Part shown: positions 1 to 7,903 of the stretch, piece by piece
How the letters are laid out: each line of letters begins with the position of its first letter
Position numbering within the stretch: the stretch's first letter is position 1
Assembly (NCBI RefSeq): GCF_018326265.1
Contig: NZ_AP023360.1
Coordinates: 1,727,501 to 1,791,500, forward strand
Length of the DNA stretch: 64,000 bases
Direction of reading: 5' to 3'
DNA from: Catellatospora sp. IY07-71
GTDB lineage: Bacteria > Actinomycetota > Actinomycetes > Mycobacteriales > Micromonosporaceae
The notes under the pieces: generated by a model
What the model was told of the DNA's origin: nothing
Database searches by the model: none
The model's input: the letters and a program-made list of their open reading frames with translations, nothing else
Translations under genes and position numbers: made by a program

Positions 1-1248
1 GTCGCCGGTGGTGAGCACCAGCACGTCGTCCACGGCGGGGTGCGCGGCCAGCACGGCCTCCACCTCGCCCAGCTCGACCCGGTGCCCGCGCACCTTCACC
101 ATGTGATCGAAGCGGCCGACGTACTCGAACACGCCGTCCTCGGCGCGGCGGCCCAGGTCACCGGTGCGGTACGGGCCGAGCTGCGGCTCGCGGCCCCAGT
201 AGCCGGTCATCACGGTCGGCCCGGCCACCACGATCTCGCCCTCGCCGCCCTCCGGGTCGAGGTAGACCTCGTCGCCGCTGGCCGCCTCGCCGATCGGCAG
301 CGGGCGGTCGCGCTGCAGGTCCGCGTCGGTCACCTCGTACGAGGTGCACACGTTCGTCTCGGTGGGGCCGTACCAGTTCCACAGCCGGATCTTCGGCCAG
401 GCCTGGCGCAGCTCCTTGACCTGCGGCATCGGGAACGGCTCGCCGGCGAACACCACGGCGCGCAGCGCGGGCGGCGGGTCGGCGGCCAGCAGCCCGCCCT
501 GGTGCATCATCAGCACCAGCGCCGAGGGCACCGAGTACCAGACCGAGATGTCCTGCTCGCGCAGGAACTCGACGAGCTGCGCCGGGGCGTACGCCATCTC
601 GTGCGGGATCAGGTGCACCGACGCCCCGGCGTGCAACGTCGCGTAGAGGTCGAACACCGACAGGTCGAAGTTGAACGGCGCGTGGTTGGACAGCCGGTCG
701 ACCGGATTCACCCCGACCAGCTCGACGGCCCAGTCGACGAACGCCAGCGCGTTGCGGTGGCTGATCGCCACGCCCTTGGGCGTGCCGGTGGAGCCGGACG
801 TGTAGAGGATGTACGCGACATCCCCGGGCGCCGCGTCGAGCACCGGCAGCGGCTCGGTGGCCGCGGAGTCGAGGTGCTCGAACGCGACCACCGGGCAGCC
901 GCCGGGCACCTCGGGACCGGCAGCGGCGCGTTCGGCGTCCGCCGCGACCAGGGTCGCCGTGCAGTCCTCGGCGATCCGGCCGACCCGTGCCGCCGGATTG
1001 CCAGGAGCGACCGGCACGTAGATCGCGCCGATGCGCAGCGCCGCCTGCATCAGGGCCACGGCGGTGCAGCTCTTGTCGCTCCAGATGAGAATGCGGTGCC
1101 CGGCCTCGACACCGGCGTTGAGCAGGCCGCGCGCGTACCGGTCGGCGGCGCTGTCCAGCTCGGCGTAGGTCAGCGTGCCGTCCGGCCCGGCCACGGCCAG
1201 GCTGTCCGGGTATCGGGCGGCGGATCGGGTGAGCAGTTCGTACAGCAT
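1..1248 (-). CDS. pltF: Amino-acid adenylation enzyme, probable L-prolyl-AMP ligase (partial)
   Basis: Stand-alone adenylation enzyme; its 3' end is cut off by the left edge of the window. It would activate an amino acid as an adenylate and load it on a carrier protein. The P-loop motif YTSGSTGTPKG is at about residues 149-159, followed by NWYGPTETN, YRTGDLG and the hinge GRFDHMVKVRGHRVELGEVE. The ATG at 1248 overlaps the stop of the upstream dehydrogenase by one base (TGATG), so the two are translationally coupled. A stand-alone A domain next to a PltE-like dehydrogenase, a PltL-like carrier and a PltA-like halogenase points to L-proline as substrate, as in pyoluteorin and other pyrrole pathways. 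The substrate is inferred from context; I have not read a specificity code. Confidence 0.85.
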   Translation of the reverse strand, partial: MLYELLTRSAARYPDSLAVAGPDGTLTYAELDSAADRYARGLLNAGVEAGHRILIWSDKSCTAVALMQAALRIGAIYVPVAPGNPAARVGRIAEDCTATLVAADAERAAAGPEVPGGCPVVAFEHLDSAATEPLPVLDAAPGDVAYILYTSGSTGTPKGVAISHRNALAFVDWAVELVGVNPVDRLSNHAPFNFDLSVFDLYATLHAGASVHLIPHEMAYAPAQLVEFLREQDISVWYSVPSALVLMMHQGGLLAADPPPALRAVVFAGEPFPMPQVKELRQAWPKIRLWNWYGPTETNVCTSYEVTDADLQRDRPLPIGEAASGDEVYLDPEGGEGEIVVAGPTVMTGYWGREPQLGPYRTGDLGRRAEDGVFEYVGRFDHMVKVRGHRVELGEVEAVLAAHPAVDDVLVLTTGD

Positions 1249-2384
1249 CACAACCCCAATTCCTTCGCGATGATGTGCCGCTGGATGTCGGAGGTGCCGG
1301 AGAAGATCGTGGCCGGCACGGCGTCGCGCAGCGCGGCCTCGATGCCGTCCGCGCGCTGGTAGCCGCGCCCGCCGAAGACCCGCACTGCGTCCAGCGCGGT
1401 GGCCAGCACCCCCTCGGAGACGGCGAGCTTGGCCATGGCGACCGACATCGGCCGCGGCCCGCCCTGGTCCATCTCCCAGCAGGCGCGGTGCAGCAGCAGC
1501 CGGGCCGTGTCGGCCCGGAGCTTCATCTCGGCGATCCGGTGCGAGACGGCCTGGAAGTCGGCCAGCGCGCGGCCGAACTGCCGCCGCTCGCGGGCGTGCG
1601 CGACGGCCCGCTCCACCAGCCGGTCGAGCAGGCCCAGGTAGCCGGCGAACAGGCAGGTGCGCTCCCAGCTCATCGACTGCTGGAAGATCGCCCCGCCCTG
1701 GCCCTCCACCCCGAGGACCCGCTCGTGCGGCACGAACACGCCGTCGAACCGGACCGGACCGGCCGGGCAGGAACTCAAGCCCATCTTGTCGAACGGCTCA
1801 CCGGCCACCAGGCCCGGCGAGCCGCGGTCCACCACGAACCCGGTCACGCCCAGGTGCCCGGCGTGCGGGTCGGTGGTGGCGTACGTGACGTACACGTCGG
1901 CGGCCGGGCCGTTGCTGACGAACGTCTTCTCGCCGTGCAGCACCCACCCGCCGTCGGTCTCGGTGGCGGTGACCGCGAGCCGGGACACGTCCGATCCGGC
2001 GTCGGCCTCGGTCATCGCGTTGCCGGCGATCAGCGTGCCGTCGCACAGGCCCGGCAGCAGCTCCCGCTTGGCCTGCTCGCCCGCGAACTCGGCGATCGGC
2101 GCGGCGCAGGCGAACTGGTGGGCGCTGGACGCGAAGACCAGGCCCGTGTCGGGGCACCCGTAGCCGAGCGCCTCGATCTGCCGTGCCGTGTCGAGGGCGC
2201 CGAGCCCGCCGCCGCCGTACTCGGTGGGCAGGCTGCAGCCGAGCAGGCCAAGCTCGCCCAGGCGGAGCCAGTCCTTGCGGGTGTAGAAGCCGTCACCGCG
2301 CGGTGCCTCAGCGAACGCCTCGCGCACGGCGGTGACCGTGTCCGCGTGCCGTCGCTGCTGTTCAGGGGTCCAGCCGAACTCCAC
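1248..2384 (-). CDS. pltE: Acyl-CoA dehydrogenase-like prolyl-S-carrier protein dehydrogenase
   Basis: A 378-residue flavoprotein of the acyl-CoA dehydrogenase fold. Visible family motifs are the substrate/FAD stretch NAMTEADAGSDVSR, the RRQFGRALADFQAVSHRIAEM helix region and the C-terminal FGGRGYQR and IFSGTSDIQRHIIAKELGL. In PltE/RedW homologues this enzyme oxidises carrier-bound proline to pyrrole-2-carboxyl with two double-bond insertions. From memory the sequence resembles PltE along its length, including the segment around TGLVFASSAHQFACAAPI. It lies 24 bases downstream of the carboxyltransferase gene and overlaps the adenylation gene by one base, so all three are likely one transcript. 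A generic acyl-CoA dehydrogenase is possible but fits the context less well. Confidence 0.85.
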   Translation of the reverse strand: MEFGWTPEQQRRHADTVTAVREAFAEAPRGDGFYTRKDWLRLGELGLLGCSLPTEYGGGGLGALDTARQIEALGYGCPDTGLVFASSAHQFACAAPIAEFAGEQAKRELLPGLCDGTLIAGNAMTEADAGSDVSRLAVTATETDGGWVLHGEKTFVSNGPAADVYVTYATTDPHAGHLGVTGFVVDRGSPGLVAGEPFDKMGLSSCPAGPVRFDGVFVPHERVLGVEGQGGAIFQQSMSWERTCLFAGYLGLLDRLVERAVAHARERRQFGRALADFQAVSHRIAEMKLRADTARLLLHRACWEMDQGGPRPMSVAMAKLAVSEGVLATALDAVRVFGGRGYQRADGIEAALRDAVPATIFSGTSDIQRHIIAKELGL

Positions 2385-2408
2385 GGTTCCTCCTCGGGCG
2401 CGCCGCGG

Positions 2409-3836
2409 TCACAACGGGATGTTGGGCAGTCGGTGCGGCACCGAGCGGCGGCGGCTCAGTGCGCGGATCAGGGTGGTACGGGTGTCCGCCGGGTCGATGA
2501 CCGCGTCGACGATGCCGTCCCGCACCGCGGCGGCCAGGCCGTGCTCGGTCTGCCGATACTCCGCGACCAGCTCCGCTTCCAGCGCGGCGCGTGCGGTGTC
2601 GTCGTCGACCGCCTCCAGCCGCCGCCGGTTGGCCACCCGCACCGTCGACTCGGCGCTCATCACGTCCACCTCGGCGCCGGGCCAGGCGTAGACCGCGTCG
2701 GCGCCGAGCGAGCGGCTGTTCATCGCGATGAACGCGCCGCCGAACGCCTTGCGGGTGACCAGGGTGACCCGGGGCACCTGGCACGCGGCGAACGCGTGCA
2801 GCAGCTTCGCGCCGCGGCGCAGCACCCCGTTGGTCTCCTGGCTCACCCCGGGCAGGTAGCCGGGCACGTCCACCAGCACCACCAGGGGCACGCCGTACGC
2901 GTCGCACAGCCGCACGAAGCGGCTCGCCTTGTCGCCGGCCTCGGCGTCCAGGCAGCCGCCGAGCTTCAGCGGGTTGTTGGCGACCACGCCGACGGTGCGC
3001 CCGCCGAGGCGGCCCAGCGCGGTCACCACGTGCGGCGCCCAGCGCGGGTGCAGCTGCACCGCGGGCGCGTCCAGCAGCGCGTCGACCAGCTTGGTCACGT
3101 TGTACGCCTGGCGCGGCGACTCCGGCAGCAGCGCGCGGTAGTCCTCTCCGTCCAGGGTGTTGCCGGCCCGGCCGAAGGCCCGCTGGTCGCCCAGCAGCGT
3201 CACCAGCTCGCGGGCGGCGTCCAGGCACTCGGCCTCGTCGCGGCGGATCAGGTGGGCCACGCCGCTGTGCCGGGAGTGCACCGCCGCGCCGCCCAGCTCC
3301 GCGAAGCCGACCTCGACCCCGGTCGCGTCGCGCACCACGCGCGGGCCGGTGACGAACATCGACGCCTCTTCGGACATGATCACGAGGTCGGTGAGCGCGG
3401 AGCCGTACGCCGCGCCGCCCGCCGCCGAGCCGAGCACCACCGAGATCTGCGGGGTGCGCCCGGAGGCGGCGACGATGGCCCGGAACACCCGGCCCACCCC
3501 GTCCAGCGCGCCGACGCCCTCGGTGAGCGAGGCGCCGCCGGACTGCCACAGGCCGACCACCGGCAGCCCGCGCAGGTCGGCCTGCTCGATGCACTCGGCG
3601 ATGCGGGTGCAGCCCTCCTGCGTCATCGCGCCGCCGCGGCGGGCCGGGTCGGTCGCGTAGGCCGCGGCGGGGACGCCGCCGATGGGGCCGTAGGCCACGG
3701 CCACCTCGCTGTCGCGGGCCGGGAGCAGCAGCTCCGGATTGCCGCCGTCGAAGAGCCCGAGCAGTCGCGCGCTGGCGCGGTCCGCCGTCCCGGCGCCCGG
3801 TGCGGGCCCGGCGGGCAAGGTCTCGATAACCGTCAT
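2409..3836 (-). CDS. Acyl-CoA carboxylase carboxyltransferase (beta) subunit
   Basis: A 475-residue carboxyltransferase of the propionyl/acetyl-CoA carboxylase beta family. Two crotonase-like halves are visible, with the oxyanion-hole glycines in VVLGSAAGGAAYGSALTD and, in the second half, DVPGYLPGVSQETNGVLRRGAKLLHAF and KAFGGAFIAMNSRSLGAD. It would carboxylate an acyl-CoA (acetyl, propionyl or longer) to an extender unit, working with a biotinylated alpha subunit that is not in this window. It is the first gene of the pyrrole-starter operon, reading from a promoter at 3881-3908 that carries a palindromic operator, opposite the divergent tetR gene. A cluster-borne copy suggests a dedicated supply of malonyl-type extender, which I infer rather than see. 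Confidence 0.85.
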   Translation of the reverse strand: MTVIETLPAGPAPGAGTADRASARLLGLFDGGNPELLLPARDSEVAVAYGPIGGVPAAAYATDPARRGGAMTQEGCTRIAECIEQADLRGLPVVGLWQSGGASLTEGVGALDGVGRVFRAIVAASGRTPQISVVLGSAAGGAAYGSALTDLVIMSEEASMFVTGPRVVRDATGVEVGFAELGGAAVHSRHSGVAHLIRRDEAECLDAARELVTLLGDQRAFGRAGNTLDGEDYRALLPESPRQAYNVTKLVDALLDAPAVQLHPRWAPHVVTALGRLGGRTVGVVANNPLKLGGCLDAEAGDKASRFVRLCDAYGVPLVVLVDVPGYLPGVSQETNGVLRRGAKLLHAFAACQVPRVTLVTRKAFGGAFIAMNSRSLGADAVYAWPGAEVDVMSAESTVRVANRRRLEAVDDDTARAALEAELVAEYRQTEHGLAAAVRDGIVDAVIDPADTRTTLIRALSRRRSVPHRLPNIPL

Positions 3837-3865
3837 CTGCCGCCCCCGGAAACATGTGGAAGAAA

Positions 3866-3908
3866 ACTCATCTGAAGATGAGTATCCGGTCTACACTGGA
3901 CTTGTCAA
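3866..3908 (-). promoter_or_regulatory. Promoter of the carboxyltransferase operon with TetR-type operator
   Basis: Reading on the minus strand there is a consensus -35 TTGACA (3908-3903), a 16-base spacer and a -10 GATACT (3886-3881). A perfect palindrome, ACTCATCT-GA-AGATGAGT (3866-3883), overlaps the end of the -10 and the start region. The tetR gene begins 64 bases away in the opposite direction, so this is the expected site where the TetR protein would block the operon and perhaps its own gene. Confidence 0.75.
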
Positions 3909-3946
3909 GCGTTGAATTCCCCACCTGTTGAGAAAGGTGAGCGTCC

Positions 3947-4507
3947 ATGGAGATGACTACCCGAGATCTGATCCTGGAGGAGACCCGGCGGCAGATCGCC
4001 GAGCACGGGCTGGACGCCACCACCATCCGCGGGGTGGCCCGCCGCGCGGCCGTCGATCCGGCCCTGGTGCGGCACTACTTCCACTCGCGGCTGGAGCTGA
4101 TCGACGAGGCGACCGAGCTGGACCTCGACATCCGGCGCATGGTCCGGGTGGTCGTGCACGGCTCGCCCAAGCTCGCCGGCCGGCGGCTCGTGGGCACCGT
4201 GCTGCAGGTCTGGGACCACCCGGAGGCGGGGCTGGTGCCGATGGCGCGCCTGGCCGCGGCCCTGACCGACCACAACGCGGCGCAGCTCGCCCGCACCGAC
4301 CTGATCGAGCAGTTCCTGGGCGAGGTGGTGACCCGGCTGGGCGCGGACCAGCCCCGGCTGCGGGCCCAGCTCATCGCCTCCCAGCTGCTCGGGCTGGCGC
4401 TGTTCCGCTACCTGGTGAGCGAGCCGGTGCTGGCCGGGGCGACCGCGGCCGGGCTGACCTCGGTGTTCGGCGACGCGGTGGGCCGCTACCTCACCGAACC
4501 CGTGTGA
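3947..4507 (+). CDS. TetR-family transcriptional regulator
   Basis: A 186-residue TetR repressor. The N-terminal DNA-binding domain has the classic helix-turn-helix pattern LDATTIRGVARRAAVDPALVRHYFHSRLELI (about residues 24-54); the rest is an all-helical ligand-binding domain with a TetR_C-like ending. An AAAGG stretch about nine bases before the ATG serves as ribosome site. It is divergent from the carboxyltransferase operon and the shared 110-base region carries an 18-bp palindrome over the operon's -10 box, so it most likely represses the halogenated-pyrrole genes and responds to the product or an intermediate. The ligand is unknown. Confidence 0.92.
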   Translation: MEMTTRDLILEETRRQIAEHGLDATTIRGVARRAAVDPALVRHYFHSRLELIDEATELDLDIRRMVRVVVHGSPKLAGRRLVGTVLQVWDHPEAGLVPMARLAAALTDHNAAQLARTDLIEQFLGEVVTRLGADQPRLRAQLIASQLLGLALFRYLVSEPVLAGATAAGLTSVFGDAVGRYLTEPV

Positions 4508-4508
4508 C

Positions 4509-4564
4509 CTCAGACCGAAGCTCCCTTCATGTCGCCGGCAGCATGAAGGGAGCTTCGGTCTGAG
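4509..4564. terminator. Bidirectional hairpin terminator, 23-bp perfect stem
   Basis: A perfect inverted repeat with arms 4509-4531 and 4542-4564 and a ten-base loop sits between the convergent tetR and antiporter genes. The arms contain the internal motif GAAGCTCCCTTCATG. There is no T-tract, as is usual for actinobacterial hairpin terminators. Confidence 0.8.
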
Positions 4565-4580
4565 AGGACGACCGCGGGCG

Positions 4581-5930
4581 TCAGCGGGCGCCGGCCCGTT
4601 CCGCCGCCGGGTAGACGGGCGTCGACCACGCCTCGTGGGCCAGCCGGCGCGCGTGCTCCTCGGCGCTCTGATTGACCCGGCGCATCGCGTAGCGCAGCAC
4701 CGGGGGCGCCATCAGCGAGGTCACCACCGCGACCAGCACGATGATGGTGTACGACGTGGTGTTCAGCACGCCCACGCGCAGCCCCACCATCGCCACGACG
4801 ACCTCCACCACGCCGCGGGCATTGAGGCCGGCGCCGAGGGCCAGCCCCTCCCACCGGTTCAGCCCGCTCATCCAGGCGCCCAGGTAGGCCCCGACGAACT
4901 TGCCGAGGATCGCCACCGCCAGCACGGCCAGGGCGATGAGGAACATGGTCGGGTCGCCCAGCACCGTCAGGTCGATCCGGAGACCGGCCGTCGCCAGGAA
5001 GATGGGGGCGAGCACGGAGAGCACGACGGTGCGCAGCGGGGCCAGCCGTTCCGCGTCGACGACGCCGGGGCGGCCGACGATCATGCCGACCACGAAGGCG
5101 CCGAAGACGGCCTCCAGGCCGAGCAGGTGCGTGACGGCGCCGCCGAGCACCATGAGCCCGGCGACCACCGCGGGGGTGGTGCCGCGGTTGTCGGAGCGCC
5201 CGGCCAGCCGCAGCGCGCCGGACACCAGCGGGCGGCCGAGCACCGCGGCGAACACCACGAAGCCGACCAGGAAGAGGACGGACCGGGTGACCTGCCAGGC
5301 GCTGAGACCGATGGTCGCCATCGCCGACACGACGGAGAGCAGCAGCCAGCCGACCGCGTCGTCGACGGTGCCGGCGGCAATGGTCAGCTGGCCGACGTCC
5401 CGGTGCAGCAGCCGCATGTCGGTGAGCGTCTTGGCGATCACCGGGATCGCGCTGACGCACATGGCGACCCCGAGGAACAGGGCGAACACGGTCCGGGACA
5501 CTCCGTCGGGCACGATCGCCGCGGGCAGTGCGTAGCTGAGCGCGATGCCGAAGCCGAGCGGGAGCAGCAGTCCACAGAGGCTGATCCGCACGGCGGTGAC
5601 CCCGCGGCGGCGGATGAGCCCCAGGTCGAGGTGGGCGCCGGTGATGCCCACCAGCAGCATGACGCCCAGCAGGCCGACGGCGTCCAGCAGGTGGACCTGA
5701 CTGGCCTCGTTCGGCAGCAGCCAGGCCGAGACGCCCGGGGCGAGCACGCCGAGCAGGCTGGGGCCGAGCAGCACGCCGGTGAACAGCTCACCGACGATCG
5801 CGGGCATCTTCAAGCGTTCCGCCAACCGGCCCAGGACGACGGCGACCAGCAGCAGGGTCGCCACCTGGAGCAGGAAGAGCAGCACCGCATGGGCGGGGAT
5901 GGGGGGAGCTGGCTCGAATGCGAATGTCAC
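4581..5930 (-). CDS. Cation/proton antiporter, CPA2 (KefB/NapA-like) family
   Basis: A 449-residue integral membrane protein with about 12-13 hydrophobic segments beginning at residue 15. Family features include LAERLKMPAIVGELFTGVLLGPSLLG in the first third and TLTDMRLLHRDVGQLTIAAGTVDDAVGWLLLSVV, which carries the acidic pair of the CPA2 ion-binding unrolled helix region. The C-terminus is a short charged tail without RCK/TrkA-N domains. It exchanges a monovalent cation for protons across the cell membrane. It lies inside the pyrrole cluster, between the tetR and halogenase units and co-directional with the biosynthetic genes. Because many halogenated pyrroles act as protonophores, a role in self-protection is a reasonable inference but not shown by sequence. 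Confidence 0.9.
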   Translation of the reverse strand: MTFAFEPAPPIPAHAVLLFLLQVATLLLVAVVLGRLAERLKMPAIVGELFTGVLLGPSLLGVLAPGVSAWLLPNEASQVHLLDAVGLLGVMLLVGITGAHLDLGLIRRRGVTAVRISLCGLLLPLGFGIALSYALPAAIVPDGVSRTVFALFLGVAMCVSAIPVIAKTLTDMRLLHRDVGQLTIAAGTVDDAVGWLLLSVVSAMATIGLSAWQVTRSVLFLVGFVVFAAVLGRPLVSGALRLAGRSDNRGTTPAVVAGLMVLGGAVTHLLGLEAVFGAFVVGMIVGRPGVVDAERLAPLRTVVLSVLAPIFLATAGLRIDLTVLGDPTMFLIALAVLAVAILGKFVGAYLGAWMSGLNRWEGLALGAGLNARGVVEVVVAMVGLRVGVLNTTSYTIIVLVAVVTSLMAPPVLRYAMRRVNQSAEEHARRLAHEAWSTPVYPAAERAGAR

Positions 5931-5964
5931 GCTGGATCCTCCTGACCGTGGACGGCACGGAAGA

Positions 5965-6002
5965 GCGGCATCGTGCCGGGCCGAGGCCGGGCACGATGCC
6001 GC
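5965..6002 (-). terminator. Hairpin terminator after the halogenase gene
   Basis: Inverted repeat with 13-bp perfect arms (5965-5977 and 5990-6002), only six bases beyond the halogenase stop and 34 bases before the antiporter start. It separates the carrier-halogenase unit from the antiporter. Confidence 0.75.
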
Positions 6003-6008
6003 GATCCG

Positions 6009-7352
6009 TCAGAACGCGGGTGCCGCGGTCGGGGCCTTGAGCTCCCCGAGATACGGCCGCCACAGGTGGGTCTCGTCCTCCTCGACCGCGCGCACGATCT
6101 CGCGCATCTCGGCGAGCGCCGCCGGCTCGTCGTCCTCGTAGACGTCGCCCTGCAGCAGCTTCAGCACGTCGAGCCGGTAGCGCGGGTCCTGGACGAAGGC
6201 GGTGAACAGGATGTTCAGGCGGTAGTAGATGGTGATGAACTCGTACCAGTTGCTGACGCCGCGGCGCAGCTTGGTCTCGTAGATGCTGAACCGCTTCTTG
6301 GCGAAGTCACCGGCCTCGGCGGCCGCGATGATGTCGGCGCAGGCGATGCGGGCGCTGTTCATCGCGACGCTGACGCCGCTGGAGAAGATCGGGTCGACGA
6401 AGCGGGCCGCGTCGCCGATCAGCACGAAGTTGTCGCCGCAGATCTGGCTGACGCTGTAGCTGTAGTCGCCCTCGGACTTGAACGGCTTCACCTGCTCGGC
6501 CGCGCGCAGCGCGCGGGCCAGCTCCGGCCGGCTCTCCACCGAGTCCCAGAAGAACTCCTCGCGCTCGGTCTTCGAGGCCGCGAAGCGCTTCTTCTGCGTC
6601 ACCACGCCGATCGAGGTGATGGTCTCGGTGATGGGGATCTGCCACACCCAGGTGTCGGTGAGCGGCAGGAAGTGGATGAAGATGTAGTCGGTCTGCTCCG
6701 GGTTCAGCGCCAGCGCCTTGCGGTCGAAGTTGTCGAACCACGTGTGGATGGCGTACTGGTTGAAGACCGGGTCGGAGATCTTGGTCTTCATCTGGCTGGC
6801 CAGCAGGGTGCGCCGCCCGGAGGCGTCCACGACCATCCGCACCGGGATCTGCTGCGCCTCGCCGTCGATGCGCACGTGGACCACGGGGAACTCGCCCTCG
6901 AAGTCCACGTTCTGCACCCGGGCGTTGTAGCGCACGTCCGCGCCGAGGCTGGCCGAGTGGTCCAGCAGGATCTTGTCGAAGATCCCGCGGTCGACGTGGT
7001 ACGTGTGGTCGCGGTCGACGCCGGGCTGGTCACGCTCGTGGAACAGGATGTCTGCGGCGCGGAAGTCGTGGGTCAGGCCGGTGAAACCCATGTGGTCGAT
7101 GGGCCGGGACTCCGCCGAGGTCCAGGCCGCGCCGTACTTCTTCGGGAAGTTCGCGGCCTCGATCTTCTCCATCGCGCCGATCTCCAGGAGCACCGGCGTG
7201 GTGGCGGGCACGAGGGACTCGCCCACGTGCTCACGGGGGAACGTCTCGCTCTCGAGGACGACCACCGAGAGGCCGGCCTTCGCGAGGTAGGACGCCGCGG
7301 TCGAACCGGCGGGGCCGCCGCCGATAACTGCGATGTCGAACGCTGGTTGCAC
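6009..7352 (-). CDS. pltA: Flavin-dependent pyrrolyl-carrier protein halogenase (PltA-like)
   Basis: A 447-residue FADH2-dependent halogenase. The FAD-binding GGGPAG is at residues 11-16, the halogenase signature WVWQIP at 235-240 (which excludes ordinary monooxygenases) and a conserved lysine pair in FPKKYGAAW at about 69-77. FVLIGDAARFVDPIFSSGVS binds the second part of FAD. Long stretches match PltA as I recall it, for example HTWFDNFDRKALALNP and RLNILFTAFVQDPRYRLDVLKLLQGDVY. PltA-type enzymes chlorinate pyrrole-2-carboxyl bound to a carrier protein. The start is the GTG at 7352, preceded by a strong AAGGAGG five bases upstream. The gene follows the PltL-like carrier by 29 bases. Number and position of halogen atoms cannot be read from sequence. 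Confidence 0.93.
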   Translation of the reverse strand: MQPAFDIAVIGGGPAGSTAASYLAKAGLSVVVLESETFPREHVGESLVPATTPVLLEIGAMEKIEAANFPKKYGAAWTSAESRPIDHMGFTGLTHDFRAADILFHERDQPGVDRDHTYHVDRGIFDKILLDHSASLGADVRYNARVQNVDFEGEFPVVHVRIDGEAQQIPVRMVVDASGRRTLLASQMKTKISDPVFNQYAIHTWFDNFDRKALALNPEQTDYIFIHFLPLTDTWVWQIPITETITSIGVVTQKKRFAASKTEREEFFWDSVESRPELARALRAAEQVKPFKSEGDYSYSVSQICGDNFVLIGDAARFVDPIFSSGVSVAMNSARIACADIIAAAEAGDFAKKRFSIYETKLRRGVSNWYEFITIYYRLNILFTAFVQDPRYRLDVLKLLQGDVYEDDEPAALAEMREIVRAVEEDETHLWRPYLGELKAPTAAPAF

Positions 7353-7381
7353 GATCGCCTCCTTGTCGTTGGGCGTGGGCG

Positions 7382-7663
7382 TCAGGCGCTTGCGACCTCG
7401 GTGGGCAGCAGCGACCGCACGAGGCTGGTGATGGTGTTGATGCTGCGGAAGTGCCGGCCGGTGATGGCCGTCGGCGGCACCGAGACGTGCAGCTCTTCGC
7501 GGATGAACGTGAGCAGCCGGGCCGTGTTCATCGAGTTGAGGACGCCCCACTCCAGCAGCGGGGAGTCCGCGTCCAGCTCGCCCGCCGACTCACTGCCCAG
7601 CAGGTGGTCGACGATGAACGAGGTGACGCGGGCCTGGATCTCGTCGGTGTCGATGGTGGTCAC
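7382..7663 (-). CDS. pltL: Peptidyl carrier protein for prolyl/pyrrolyl thioester (PltL-like)
   Basis: A 93-residue carrier protein. The phosphopantetheine serine is S44 in LLEWGVLNSMN; the unusual LNS in place of the common DSL is shared with PltL as I recall it, as are ITGRHF and the SPLLEWG lead-in. It would carry proline through dehydrogenation to pyrrole and present it to the halogenase encoded 29 bases downstream. The GTG at 7663 is preceded by GAGGAG about eight bases upstream. Transcription likely starts from the promoter at 7739-7767, giving a leader of about 70 bases. Confidence 0.92.
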   Translation of the reverse strand: MTTIDTDEIQARVTSFIVDHLLGSESAGELDADSPLLEWGVLNSMNTARLLTFIREELHVSVPPTAITGRHFRSINTITSLVRSLLPTEVASA

Positions 7664-7738
7664 TTCTGTGCTCCTCGGGTTCTGGCTACGTGCGGCTCCA
7701 TAGCGGACGGTCGGACAGCAAAAGTCATCTTGTGAGGA

Positions 7739-7767
7739 ACTCTACAAGCGATGAACTGTCTCGACAA
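7739..7767 (-). promoter_or_regulatory. Sigma-70-type promoter of the carrier protein-halogenase unit
   Basis: On the minus strand: -35 TTGTCG (7767-7762), 17-base spacer, -10 TAGAGT (7744-7739). The block from the spacer through the -10, CATCGCTTGTAGA followed by an ATTCCTC-like end, is nearly identical to the promoter of the ACP operon at 13417-13445, suggesting co-regulation. Confidence 0.7.
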
Positions 7768-7849
7768 GGCGCATCTTCCCGATCACCGCGCGTAGCGGGT
7801 GTGACCAGGGAAGATCTGACGGCGGAGACGCTGCTGCGGGCGGGGTACG

Positions 7850-7889
7850 CCGCATCCCGCCGGCCCGGAGGCGGCTCGGCGGGATGCGG
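7850..7889 (-). terminator. Hairpin terminator after the alpha/beta hydrolase gene
   Basis: Perfect 12-bp arms CCGCATCCCGCC (7850-7861) and its complement (7878-7889) with a 16-base loop, located just beyond the hydrolase stop at 7904. The rest of 7664-7849 holds the leader and promoter of the carrier-protein gene and no supported coding sequence. Confidence 0.75.
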
Positions 7890-7903
7890 TGGGGAATCCG
7901 GAG

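Noticed and set aside
40-3875. Long plus-strand open frames (40-1362 and 1275-3875) opposite the adenylation, dehydrogenase and carboxyltransferase genes
   Set aside because: Their translations are Arg/His/Gly/Ala-rich with no domain, while the opposite strand encodes clear enzyme families. They are antisense shadows produced by high GC at third positions.
3902-3920. A third copy of the twin-promoter motif (CAAGCGTTGA)
   Set aside because: Only about eight bases match, in a different position relative to the -10 box, and the region is already explained by a consensus promoter and TetR operator.
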